Assembly: GCA_004558865.1 (NCBI GenBank)
Contig: SFCY01000013.1
Location: 1-25,849 of the forward strand
DNA: 25,849 nucleotides
Source of the DNA: Bacteroidales bacterium
Lineage (GTDB): Bacteria; Bacteroidota; Bacteroidia; Bacteroidales; Bacteroidaceae
Direction: 5' to 3'
Part shown: positions 1-7,176 of the stretch, piece by piece
How positions within the stretch are numbered: the first letter of the stretch is position 1
How the letters are laid out: every line of letters begins with the position of its first letter
Notes under the pieces: model-generated
What the model saw: the letters and a program-made list of their open reading frames with translations, nothing else
What the model was told of the DNA's origin: nothing
The model's database searches: none
Position numbers and translations under genes: made by a program

Positions 1-57
1 CAACTCCATAAGGATTGACAACAGCTGGTGCGGTACAGAAGGCATCGGAAGTCCAAG

Positions 58-79
58 TTGTGTGACAACTGTCACACAA
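58..79. promoter_or_regulatory. Perfect 10-bp inverted repeat matching a CRP-type operator
   Basis: The arms TTGTGTGACA (58-67) and TGTCACACAA (70-79) are exact reverse complements separated by two bases. The core at 61-76 reads TGTGA-N6-TCACA, the consensus half-sites for Crp/Fnr-family regulators. It lies downstream of the last gene of the pigment operon and upstream of whatever lies beyond the left edge. No T-run follows it on either strand, so it does not look like an intrinsic terminator. That it binds a regulator is inference; Crp/Fnr-family proteins exist in Bacteroidetes but their sites are poorly defined. Confidence 0.4.
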
Positions 80-86
80 TAATAGA

Positions 87-138
87 ACAACCGTAGCACA
101 GCAATGGGACAACCGTAGCACAGCAATGGGACAACCGA
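87..138. repeat. 22-bp tandem repeat, two full copies plus 8 bp
   Basis: Two identical 22-bp units occupy 87-108 and 109-130, and the first 7 bases of a third follow at 131 (ACAACCG). The array lies in the 273 bp of non-coding sequence after the pigment operon. From 139 to 273 I see no gene, terminator or further repeat. Confidence 0.8.
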
Positions 139-273
139 CACACAACTTGAACAATCGACAATGAGTTCCAGAAGGTATGGTACGGTGGTGGCCCATTTGG
201 CTGAAGGCCTGGTATGCGGACTGACACGCCGGGAGCTTCAGGCGGAAATGCGGGGTGCGCGTTGCCCATGGGG

Positions 274-1782
274 CTATAGAAGCTCCTTGTAGATATCTTC
301 GGGACGCACGAGTTCGGAGCAGGTGACGATGGCGCCCACGAGAACGCCCAACATGCCGTGGGAGTTGATGTTCTGCCCCGTCTGCAGCAGATTGGGAATC
401 TTCCATCGATGGGGGATGCGGCACGCGGCGAGGGAGTGGGCGTCCTTGGCGATGCCGTAGAGGCTTCCCCGCTCGGTGCCCGTGTAGTCGCGATAGGTGA
501 GGGGAGTGGCGGTGTAGTGGCGCGCGATGTCCTGGCCGAGGCCGGGGAAGTCGCGCTCCACGGCCTTGAGCAGCCTCTGCGCCTTTCGCTCCTTGAAGTC
601 CTCGTAGTCCTCGCCCCGCTTTCCCACAGTCGTCGCCGCCCAGCGGGCCACGTCCTCATAGTTCATATACGACAGCACCACGCCCGTCCGCGCATAGCGT
701 TGGCCCTCTTCGTCGCAGAAGTGCATGTAGAGATAGCCTTTGGGCCACGACTGGTCGTCGTATTCCTCGCAATGCCAGGGCGAGGGGCTGCTGTAGCCGA
801 AGAAGTTGTGGTCCATGTAGGCCACCCTTTCGGGCTTGAACTGGAGGTAGAGCGAGAATACTCCCGTGGTTTGCGGCAGGTTCTCTACCCGATGGCGGAA
901 CGCCGGACGGATGATGTTGGACGACACCATGTCCAATGTGCGCTTGGGGTGGGTGTCGGAAATGACGTAGTCGCAGTCGATCCGCTCTCCCTGCCCGGTC
1001 TCCACCGCCACGGCGTGAGCCTCGTCGCACACGATGCGAGCCACCTTGCTGCGGGTCCTCAGTCGGCCTCCATGGCGCAGCAGGGCGGCCACGAGGGCCT
1101 CCGCCACCTTGCCCGAGCCGCCCACGAAGCGGAAGGCACTCTGGTTGTAGAAGTCGGCTATGAAGGCATGGACGGAGAAGGGGGTCTTGCCCTTTTGTGC
1201 GGCATAGAGTGGCAGGTTGCCCACAAGCACGCGGGCCAGCTGCGGGTCAGCTACGATGCCGCCTATCACCTCGTCGATGGAGTGGAGTTGGAACTGGGTG
1301 CTGAGGGTCGCGTTGGTGTGGTCGAACCTCAGGGTGTGGAGCGATGAGGCGTTGGCCACCGCCTCCACCGTGTCGCAATAGCGCCAGAGGGCGTCGCGCT
1401 GCGTGGGGAACCACCGCGCCAGTCCCTCGATGAGATTCTCCTTTCCGTTGGCGATGGGGTAGCGTTGGCCGCCCAAGGCGATGACGTCGTAGCCACGGGG
1501 ATTGAGCTGCGACAGCCTGACGGCGGGTATCACTTCGAGATAGCGCAGCAGCCGCCAGAGCGTTTGTCCCGGCAGGGCGCTGCCCACATAGTGCATGCCC
1601 GTCTCAAACACCGCCTCCCCCCGGCGGAAGCATTGCAGACAGCCTCCGGGCTGGGCGGCCTGTTCGAGGACGGTCACTTCGTAGCCGTTCTTCGCCAGGA
1701 TGATGCCTGAGGCCAGTCCTCCCAGTCCGCTGCCGATGATGACGACGCGGCGGCGCGAGTCAGATGTGTTGTTCGATGTCAT
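274..1782 (-). CDS. NAD(P)/FAD-dependent oxidoreductase, phytoene desaturase / retinol saturase-like
   Basis: A 502-residue flavoenzyme. A dinucleotide-binding motif, IIGSGLGGLASG, is at residues 15-26, followed by the acidic end of beta-2 (VTVLEQ, 36-41) and the PGG loop typical of the CrtI / all-trans-retinol 13,14-reductase superfamily. The C-terminal end (LLQTGQNINSHGMLGVLVGA) matches the second FAD-contacting segment of that family. The start at 1782 is chosen because the GxGxxG motif then sits close to the N-terminus; an upstream in-frame Met adds 23 residues with no family character. It overlaps the end of the glycosyltransferase-acyltransferase gene by 23 bp, so it is translationally linked to the pigment operon and is its last gene here. 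Members desaturate, saturate or isomerise conjugated polyenes; action on the aryl polyene chain is inferred from context. Confidence 0.9.
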   Translation of the reverse strand: MTSNNTSDSRRRVVIIGSGLGGLASGIILAKNGYEVTVLEQAAQPGGCLQCFRRGEAVFETGMHYVGSALPGQTLWRLLRYLEVIPAVRLSQLNPRGYDVIALGGQRYPIANGKENLIEGLARWFPTQRDALWRYCDTVEAVANASSLHTLRFDHTNATLSTQFQLHSIDEVIGGIVADPQLARVLVGNLPLYAAQKGKTPFSVHAFIADFYNQSAFRFVGGSGKVAEALVAALLRHGGRLRTRSKVARIVCDEAHAVAVETGQGERIDCDYVISDTHPKRTLDMVSSNIIRPAFRHRVENLPQTTGVFSLYLQFKPERVAYMDHNFFGYSSPSPWHCEEYDDQSWPKGYLYMHFCDEEGQRYARTGVVLSYMNYEDVARWAATTVGKRGEDYEDFKERKAQRLLKAVERDFPGLGQDIARHYTATPLTYRDYTGTERGSLYGIAKDAHSLAACRIPHRWKIPNLLQTGQNINSHGMLGVLVGAIVTCSELVRPEDIYKELL

Positions 1783-3274
1783 TGCAGATGTTTTGGTATT
1801 CCCTCTCGTAGCGGTGGCGCAGGGTGTTGGCCTGTTCGCGCAGGCCGCCAAGCCGCCGCAGCTCCTCCTGATCCACGGCAGCCCCTACCTTTATATATAT
1901 GGGCCAGCGGTTGAGGTGGTAGGTCTTCTTGCGCAGCACGTGACCTGTGCCGTAGAGAATCATGGGCAGGATGTCGAGGTGCAGCTCGCGGGCGAGATAG
2001 AAGGCTCCCTGGTGGAAGCGTCCTATGCGGCCGTCGGGCGAGCGCGTGCCCTCGGGGAAGACGGCTATGCTGTAGCCCCGCTCCACGAGTGTGCGCAGTT
2101 GGGGCATCAGCGCCTCCAGTCCCTCCCTCACGGGCAGGTACTCGGCGTGGCGGATGAGGAAGCCGTAGAAGGGGTTGCGCCACACCCAGTCGTTGGTGAG
2201 GAACACAATGCGGGGCGTGAAGATGAGCATGCACATCAGGTCGAGGTGCGACTGGTGGTTGCAGATGATGATGTGCGGATCGTCAAAGTCGGTGCCGGGC
2301 GCCATGTCGTAGCCAAACCTCACGCCGGGGATGCCGAGGCGCAGCATCACCATGCGTGCCAGCCGGCAGATGAGCTGGTGGAGCCGATAGCGTTTGGCGT
2401 TGGTCATGGAGCCGAGGTGGACGTAGAGCCACACGCCGGGCGTGATGACCGCGAGCGAGAAGAACAGGAAGAAGAGCAGGGAGAAGAGGGTGCGCCCCCA
2501 TTTGTCGAGGAAGCGCAGGATGCGGAGGGGAAGCCCCACGACGACGGCCAGGAGGCACAGCACGCAGTTGAGCAGCGTGATGCGCAGGAAGTCGGCGCGC
2601 GGGCGGAAATGGCTCACGCGCTCGGCTGCGGGTGGGTAGAAGACGTTGACGGGGATGTCGACAAGGGATATGCCCGCCCACGAAGCTCCCACGAGGAGCT
2701 CCAACTCGGCCTCGTAGCGGTTGGTGAGCAGGGACAGGAAGTGGAGTCTTCGCAGGGGATAGAGGCGGAAGCCGGTCTGCGTGTCGGGAAGCCGGCGCCC
2801 TGTCTGCACGAAGAACCATAAATTGGAGAGGCGGTTGGCGAAGACGCTGCCCTTGGAGCGCACGGCGTCGCCAAACTGTCGGCTGCCCACGATGAGCGAG
2901 CCGGGATGGTCGATGTTGGCCTGGAGAAACCGCGGCAGGTCCGACGCGTAGTGCTGGCCGTCGGCATCCATGGTGATGGCATGGGCGAAACCCTTCTGCA
3001 GCGCGCGTCGGAATCCTGTCAGCAGGGCGTGTCCCTTGCCGCGGTTGTGGGGAAGGGCTTCTATCGTGATGCCGGGGATGGAGCGCAGCGTGGCCATGGT
3101 GTCGTCGGTGCTGCCGTCGTCCACCACGATGATGTCGCTGCAGAACTGTTGCGCCTCGGTCACCACACGCCGGATGCTCCCCACGTTGTTGTAGGTGGGA
3201 ATGACCACGCAGATGCCCCGCTCGCGGAACAACTGGCGCAGCTCCTGCTGGCTATAGTCACTCTGCTTTCTCAC
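1760..3274 (-). CDS. Fusion of family 2 glycosyltransferase and PlsC-type acyltransferase
   Basis: A 504-residue two-domain protein. Residues 21-225 are a GT-A/GT2 domain: CVVIPTYNN at 22-30, VVDDGSTDD at 50-58 and the metal-binding DADG at 103-106. Residues 230-285 hold two hydrophobic segments that probably tether it to the membrane. Residues 315-480 are a lysophospholipid-acyltransferase-like domain with the HX4D motif (NHQSHLD, H340 and D345) and FPEGTRS at 406-412. GT/acyltransferase pairs are regular parts of aryl-polyene and flexirubin clusters, where they are thought to link the polyene to its lipid or sugar anchor. The gene overlaps the upstream dehydratase gene by 17 bp and the downstream flavoenzyme gene by 23 bp. 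The acceptor cannot be told from sequence. Confidence 0.92.
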   Translation of the reverse strand: MRKQSDYSQQELRQLFRERGICVVIPTYNNVGSIRRVVTEAQQFCSDIIVVDDGSTDDTMATLRSIPGITIEALPHNRGKGHALLTGFRRALQKGFAHAITMDADGQHYASDLPRFLQANIDHPGSLIVGSRQFGDAVRSKGSVFANRLSNLWFFVQTGRRLPDTQTGFRLYPLRRLHFLSLLTNRYEAELELLVGASWAGISLVDIPVNVFYPPAAERVSHFRPRADFLRITLLNCVLCLLAVVVGLPLRILRFLDKWGRTLFSLLFFLFFSLAVITPGVWLYVHLGSMTNAKRYRLHQLICRLARMVMLRLGIPGVRFGYDMAPGTDFDDPHIIICNHQSHLDLMCMLIFTPRIVFLTNDWVWRNPFYGFLIRHAEYLPVREGLEALMPQLRTLVERGYSIAVFPEGTRSPDGRIGRFHQGAFYLARELHLDILPMILYGTGHVLRKKTYHLNRWPIYIKVGAAVDQEELRRLGGLREQANTLRHRYEREYQNICNDIEQHI

Positions 3275-3638
3275 AACTGAAGGATAGTTTGGCCTTTTGC
3301 TCTCCTTGCGCCTCCACCGCCACCTGCGCCTTCACCGTCTTCGCGTCGAGGGGCGTGCATTTCAGGATGCGCAGCTCCACCCGCGGGGTCTCCTCGGGCG
3401 AGAGGATGGAGAGGAACTTCACGTTCTTCACCGCAGTGAGCCTGAGGGGAAAGCCCAGGTGGCAGGCCAAGATCTCCACGGCCATCTGCACGGTGCACAC
3501 GCCCGGTGTGACGGGATGCCCGGGGAAGTGGGCCTTGTAGATGGGGCATTCGGGCAGGAGCCTCACCCCGTAGGCGGGCTGCGGGCAGTTGGCCTCGGGC
3601 AGGCTCTCGATGCGGTAAAGGTTATTCTTCAGAGTCAT
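3258..3638 (-). CDS. FabZ/ApeI-like hotdog 3-hydroxyacyl-ACP dehydratase
   Basis: A 126-residue single hotdog domain. The signature HFPGHPVTPGV begins at H37, the position of the catalytic His of FabZ/FabA. Fourteen residues later, where FabZ has its catalytic Glu (FabA has Asp), this protein has Gln51. In family terms it would remove water from 3-hydroxyacyl-ACP to make the trans-2-enoyl group, which is kept as a double bond in polyene synthesis. It overlaps the following glycosyltransferase gene by 17 bp and the preceding exported-protein gene by 17 bp. It is one of two dehydratase-like genes in the operon; the other (9305-9787) belongs to a different subfamily. The Gln could be a subfamily feature or mean reduced activity. 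Confidence 0.85.
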   Translation of the reverse strand: MTLKNNLYRIESLPEANCPQPAYGVRLLPECPIYKAHFPGHPVTPGVCTVQMAVEILACHLGFPLRLTAVKNVKFLSILSPEETPRVELRILKCTPLDAKTVKAQVAVEAQGEQKAKLSFSCEKAE

Positions 3639-4047
3639 TGCTGATGGGCGTTAGTTGATAGCGTATGTTGCGTCGCTCGTTGGTGTAGGTGCTGTCGCCG
3701 CGCTGCATCGCCTCGAAGAGTCGGGCGAGGTCGTGGCTCACCACGCGCTTGAGGTACCAGCGGTTGAGCGGCCCCACCACGTGGTGGAGCCTCACCCTTC
3801 GCTTGCCCGCAAGATAGGTGAAGTCGAGGGCCGAGATGCCAAACTCGTTGAAGAGGCTGCCGCGTATGGTGTCGTTGCTGTTCACCATCATGCAGATGCC
3901 GCTCATGTAGCCGCGTGGCAACTCGATGAGCGCATTGTAGCTCATGCGGTCGCCATGGGCTGTGGGGAAGCGCGTCTGCCCCCATGCCGCGGTGGCTGAG
4001 AGCAGCAGGACGGCCAAGAGCTTAGCGGATGTTGAAAATCTGGGCAT
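3622..4047 (-). CDS. Exported protein of unknown function, overlapping the LolA-like gene
   Basis: A 141-residue protein I do not recognise as a family. The N-terminus has basic residues, a hydrophobic stretch (about 9-20) and an AWG-Q junction near residue 23, which fits a signal peptidase I signal peptide; there is no lipobox Cys. The mature part is about 118 residues, without membrane segments, and probably periplasmic. The start codon lies 26 bp inside the LolA-like gene and its end overlaps the dehydratase gene by 17 bp, so it is almost certainly co-translated with pigment-operon genes. Its pairing with a LolA-like carrier suggests a role in handling or placing the product at the cell envelope, but that is inference. 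Confidence 0.8.
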   Translation of the reverse strand: MPRFSTSAKLLAVLLLSATAAWGQTRFPTAHGDRMSYNALIELPRGYMSGICMMVNSNDTIRGSLFNEFGISALDFTYLAGKRRVRLHHVVGPLNRWYLKRVVSHDLARLFEAMQRGDSTYTNERRNIRYQLTPISNDSEE

Positions 4048-4648
4048 TGATGGGGCGGTTTATTGTGGTGTTGCGGAGCTGGATGACCGTGCGGTCGCCA
4101 TTCTTCTCGTGGAGGTCCACCTGCGTCACCATCGACTGGCGGCTGTTGATGTGCAGCACGATGCTGGAGAACATACCCTTCATCTGCTTGCGCAGGGGAT
4201 AGAGCGTGGCCAGGTAATTGGCGCCGTCGGCGGTGATGGTGGTGCGGAAGTCCTTGGAGTCGTTGAGGTTCTTGCCCACCACGCTGTTCATCATGATGCG
4301 GGCGATCTCCTTGAACATCTTGCTTTGGTTCACGTTGATGACGTCGCTGCGCTGTCCGCGACGGATATTGACGCGCGGGCCGTTGATGATGAACGTGTAG
4401 GAGTAGGGCGCGGTGTACTGCCAGCGCAGGCAGTCGCTCTTCTGGTAGTACATCTTGCCGCTTGCCACCATCTTGTCGTTGAGCATCTTCACGTATTTGG
4501 TCTGCACGAAGTCGCACTGCAGCGTGCGGACCTTGGCCGCCGCTTGGGCGATTTGCCGTTTCACGGCAGCCTCGTTGACGCGCTGGGCCCGCACGTTGTC
4601 GGGGCAGAGCATCAGCAGGGCGAGGAAAAGGAATAGTATCTTTCGCAT
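4022..4648 (-). CDS. LolA-like outer-membrane lipoprotein carrier family protein
   Basis: A 208-residue periplasmic protein. The start at 4648 gives a clean signal peptide (MRKILFLF..., cleavage after VRA at 21); the longer open frame upstream encodes no signal. The mature sequence follows the LolA pattern: the early CDFVQTKYVKMLNDKMVASG segment, a LRWQYTAPYSYTFIINGP strand pair, and alternating hydrophobic beta strands that form an open barrel with a hydrophobic cavity. General LolA moves lipoproteins, but dedicated paralogues are constant members of aryl-polyene clusters, where a hydrophobic carrier between inner and outer membrane is needed. It lies 11 bp after the small DMT-type membrane gene and overlaps the next exported-protein gene by 26 bp. 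Cargo identity is inferred. Confidence 0.88.
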   Translation of the reverse strand: MRKILFLFLALLMLCPDNVRAQRVNEAAVKRQIAQAAAKVRTLQCDFVQTKYVKMLNDKMVASGKMYYQKSDCLRWQYTAPYSYTFIINGPRVNIRRGQRSDVINVNQSKMFKEIARIMMNSVVGKNLNDSKDFRTTITADGANYLATLYPLRKQMKGMFSSIVLHINSRQSMVTQVDLHEKNGDRTVIQLRNTTINRPINAQIFNIR

Positions 4649-4659
4649 TGTTGTGTTTG

Positions 4660-5013
4660 TTATTTTGCAATCAGGAGGCAGCCCGCCATGATGAGCGCCA
4701 CGCCGAGCCACTTGCTGGGGCCTACGGTCTCGTGGAAGAACACGATGGCGCCCACCATGCCGAAGGCGTAGCTCAGGCTGATGAGCGGATAGACGGTGCT
4801 GAAGGGGAAATGCCTCAGCATGTACATCCACAGCAGGGAGCAGGCGGCGAAGAGCGCGCCGCTGAGGGCAAACTGCCAGTTGGTCAGCACCGACAGCCAG
4901 AAGCGGCGGTTCCAACCAAAGGGCGCCATGCGCAGCAGGGCAAACTTGAGCGATGTCTGGGCGGCCACGAGCAGGAGACTCTGCACGGTGGCGCAGGTGA
5001 CTATTTTCCACAT
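4660..5013 (-). CDS. Small four-helix DMT/EamA (SMR-like) membrane protein
   Basis: A 117-residue protein made almost entirely of four hydrophobic segments (about residues 3-27, 36-57, 66-90 and 98-116), the size and spacing of SMR or ArnE/ArnF-like half-transporters of the drug/metabolite superfamily. The first helix has AAQTSLKFA, like the (G/A)Q-x-x-x-K-A motif of EmrE/ArnE-type proteins. The start at 5013 is 13 bp inside the end of the preceding ketosynthase gene. Such proteins work as dimers and often flip lipid-linked or amphipathic molecules. In this operon it may move a pigment precursor or lipid anchor across the inner membrane; the substrate is not shown by the sequence. Confidence 0.82.
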   Translation of the reverse strand: MWKIVTCATVQSLLLVAAQTSLKFALLRMAPFGWNRRFWLSVLTNWQFALSGALFAACSLLWMYMLRHFPFSTVYPLISLSYAFGMVGAIVFFHETVGPSKWLGVALIMAGCLLIAK

Positions 5014-6758
5014 GAGAGCAGGATTGATTCGGAATGGAGGTCGGCGGGAGGCTGCTTGCCTATCCGCCGCAGGGCGTCGCTGAGCAGGGGCGTTGACTCG
5101 TCGTGGATGCCCACCAGCACATTGCGGCAGTGGCCGCCCTCGATGAGCATCCGCGCGGCGAGCAGGGCCCAGTCTCTCGATGCCGCGCCTTGCGAGAAAG
5201 TGAGGTTGAAGCCGTGGCAGCGGGTGTGGATGGCCACCGCGCTGCCTATGGTGTTGTGGGTGCTCTGCATGAAGAGCGACGGGCTCACGGCGTCCTCGCC
5301 CTGATGGGCCATGGCGTCGAGCAGTTGCAGGCTGTGGTCGATGCAGCCGTAGGTGGTGGCGGTGACGATGGCGTCGGGCGTGGCGATGCCGCCGGCTTTC
5401 AGCGCGCGCATCGAGGTGAGCAGGGCCGCCTTCACCACTCGGCTCATGCGGCGCGTGGCCATGGGCGCCACAAACTCCCTCAAGGCCGGCAGCTCCACAG
5501 CGTCGGTGAGCGTGGAGGCTCCGGCCACTGCGCCGTCGCCATAGCGGCCACGGCTTGGCCCGATGGTTGGGGTTGTGGAGAGGATGAGCGAGGTGTCGTT
5601 GCCGCCGAAACCAAACGAGTTGACCATCACGTGGCGGAGGTTGGCCGGGCGGTTGGCGGATGGGGGCACTGGGCCTCCCTCGAAGGGGTGGCTGAATCCG
5701 AGGTTGCCGGGTATGAGTCCCTCTTGTAGGGCGATGAGGCTGACGACGGTCTCGATGGCGCCGGCGGCGCTCGTGGCGTGGCCCGTCAGCGCCTTGGTGC
5801 TCGACAGGGGAGGAAGCTCCGTGCCGAATAGGCGGTGGAGGGCGCGGCTCTCTGTGGCGTCGTTGTTGGGTGTGCCGGTGCCGTGCGCGTGTATGTAGTC
5901 GATGTCGTGGGTGTCCAATCCTGCCTGGGCAAGTGCCTCGCGCATGGCGAGGAATGGTCCCTCGCCCTCGGGCGAAGTGGCGGTCTGGTGAAAGGCGTCG
6001 CACGCATTGCCCCATCCATTGAGATAGGCGCTGACGGGCATCTGCCGCTGGGCAGCCGTCTGCTCGCGCGCCATCACCACGTAGGCAGCCCCCTCGCCAA
6101 GGTTGAGTCCTGCCCGGCTCTCGTCGAAGGGTCTGCAACGCTCGTGGTCGAGAATCAGGAGCGAGCGGAAACCGTTGAGGTGAAAGCGCGTCAGCGCCTC
6201 TGTGCCTCCCGCCACAACAACGTCGGCCTTGCCCGCCCGCAGCAGCATCGAGGCGAAGAGGATGGCATTGGCTGCCGAGGAACACGCCGTGCTGATGGTG
6301 GCCACGTCGCTGAACAGGCCGAAGTGGTCGGCGATGAGCTGCGAGGAAGCCCCACAGTCGTGCTGGAGCAGGCACGAGGCGTCGCCGCCCTCTGCCATGC
6401 TGGCGTAGTGGTTCTCGGTGATGTCCATTCCTGCCACGGTCGTTCCCGAGACGAGCAGCACGCGCAGTCCGTCAGTGGGTTGCAGATGGGCGTTGGCCAA
6501 GGCCTCGCCCACCGCCATCATGCCCATCAGGGCCGTGCGACTCACTTCCCGTGAGGGGTCTATGTGGAGCCGGTGTTTCATGTCGGCGTTGTCCATCGCC
6601 ACCTCTCCCACGGGCAGCTCCTGGTGGGCCGACTGCAGGAAGCGCATCCTGCCCACGCCGCTGTGTTGCCTACGGAGCGACTCGGCCACCTCCTTGAGGT
6701 TGCAGCCCATGGCGCAGACGATGCCTGCTCCGGTGATGACAATGTTGGCAGTGTCCAT
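5001..6758 (-). CDS. Ketosynthase fused to a chain-length-factor-like half-ketosynthase
   Basis: A 585-residue protein. Residues 1-395 are a complete FabF-type beta-ketoacyl-ACP synthase with the Cys-His-His triad: Cys159 in STACSSA, His292 in HAHGTGT, His327 in LTGHATSAAG, and the glycine-rich end NSFGFGGNDTS. Residues about 410-585 form a second, shorter domain resembling the N-terminal half of a ketosynthase (the Ketoacyl-synt_2 / chain-length-factor type). In its nucleophile elbow, SQGAAS, the position of the Cys is Ala525, so this half cannot condense. In proteobacterial aryl-polyene systems a ketosynthase works with a separate chain-length factor; here the two appear to share one chain. 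The gene starts 9 bp after the ACP gene and overlaps the next gene by 13 bp. Confidence 0.93.
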   Translation of the reverse strand: MDTANIVITGAGIVCAMGCNLKEVAESLRRQHSGVGRMRFLQSAHQELPVGEVAMDNADMKHRLHIDPSREVSRTALMGMMAVGEALANAHLQPTDGLRVLLVSGTTVAGMDITENHYASMAEGGDASCLLQHDCGASSQLIADHFGLFSDVATISTACSSAANAILFASMLLRAGKADVVVAGGTEALTRFHLNGFRSLLILDHERCRPFDESRAGLNLGEGAAYVVMAREQTAAQRQMPVSAYLNGWGNACDAFHQTATSPEGEGPFLAMREALAQAGLDTHDIDYIHAHGTGTPNNDATESRALHRLFGTELPPLSSTKALTGHATSAAGAIETVVSLIALQEGLIPGNLGFSHPFEGGPVPPSANRPANLRHVMVNSFGFGGNDTSLILSTTPTIGPSRGRYGDGAVAGASTLTDAVELPALREFVAPMATRRMSRVVKAALLTSMRALKAGGIATPDAIVTATTYGCIDHSLQLLDAMAHQGEDAVSPSLFMQSTHNTIGSAVAIHTRCHGFNLTFSQGAASRDWALLAARMLIEGGHCRNVLVGIHDESTPLLSDALRRIGKQPPADLHSESILLSCGK

Positions 6759-6767
6759 CGGCCTGTG

Positions 6768-7034
6768 TTATTTCTTTCGGTGCGCGTTGATGTAGTCGGC
6801 CATGACGTTGATGCTCTTGAACACGTCCTTGCCTTCGGCGGCAGTCTTCAACCGTATGCCGTATTGTTTCTCAAGCAGTACGATGAGTTCCAGCGCGTCG
6901 ATGGAGTCGAGCCCCAGTCCGCCGCCAAAGAGTGGCGCGTCGTCCTCGATGTCTCCAGGGCTCAACTCTTCCAAGTTGAGCGCCTGGATGATTTGCTCCT
7001 TCAGTTGTTTCTTCAGTTCTTCCATCCTAATCAT
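6768..7034 (-). CDS. Acyl carrier protein (first of two)
   Basis: An 88-residue acidic four-helix carrier protein. The phosphopantetheine-attachment motif is GLDSIDALEL, with Ser about residue 43. A second Met at residue 4 (start 7025) would give an equally plausible 85-residue protein. It lies 9 bp upstream of the ketosynthase-fusion gene. It carries the growing chain or the aryl starter between ketosynthases and dehydratases. It differs clearly from the other ACP of the operon at 9777-10028: a longer, less acidic N-terminus and the motif LDSIDA in place of IDSLDF. The two may load different partners, as with the ACP pairs of aryl-polyene clusters. Confidence 0.93.
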   Translation of the reverse strand: MIRMEELKKQLKEQIIQALNLEELSPGDIEDDAPLFGGGLGLDSIDALELIVLLEKQYGIRLKTAAEGKDVFKSINVMADYINAHRKK

Positions 7035-7127
7035 TTATAATGCATAATTGATAATTCGTAGTTTCCTTGTTCATGCATAATGGCTTTGCCCCCCTCCTTG
7101 CTGACTTTTAGCGATTAGCCAAATAGC

Positions 7128-7176
7128 TCCTAACACCTAACACCTAATAACTAACCCCTAATACCTAACACCTAAC
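7128..7176 (-). repeat. Seven 7-bp (G/A)TTAGG-type tandem units covering a stop codon
   Basis: On the minus strand seven consecutive heptads fit roughly (G/A)TTAGG(T/G), with one degenerate unit (GTTAGTT). The array spans 7128-7176 and contains the stop codon (7158-7160) of the upstream ketosynthase gene plus its last six codons. The rest of the 123-bp spacer (7035-7127) has AT-rich low-complexity sequence with repeated ATTATGCAT-like words and no clear promoter. Confidence 0.85.

Noticed and set aside
58..79. Terminator of the pigment operon
   Set aside because: The palindrome has only a 2-base centre and no U-run after it in the transcript direction.
87..138. CRISPR or att-site reading of the left repeat
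   Set aside because: Only two units and no spacers; no integrase or tRNA gene nearby.
1700..2821. A 373-codon plus-strand open frame (and similar long plus-strand frames, e.g. 8521-9330, 18009-19760, 23328-24533)
   Set aside because: They lie antisense to well-supported genes with clear family motifs, have compositions rich in His, Val, Gly and Ala that mirror the opposite strand, and show no recognisable domain. They result from GC-rich third codon positions.
7128..7176. Chromosome end or telomere
   Set aside because: The TTAGG-like heptads lie inside an operon between an ACP gene and a ketosynthase gene, with genes continuing on both sides.
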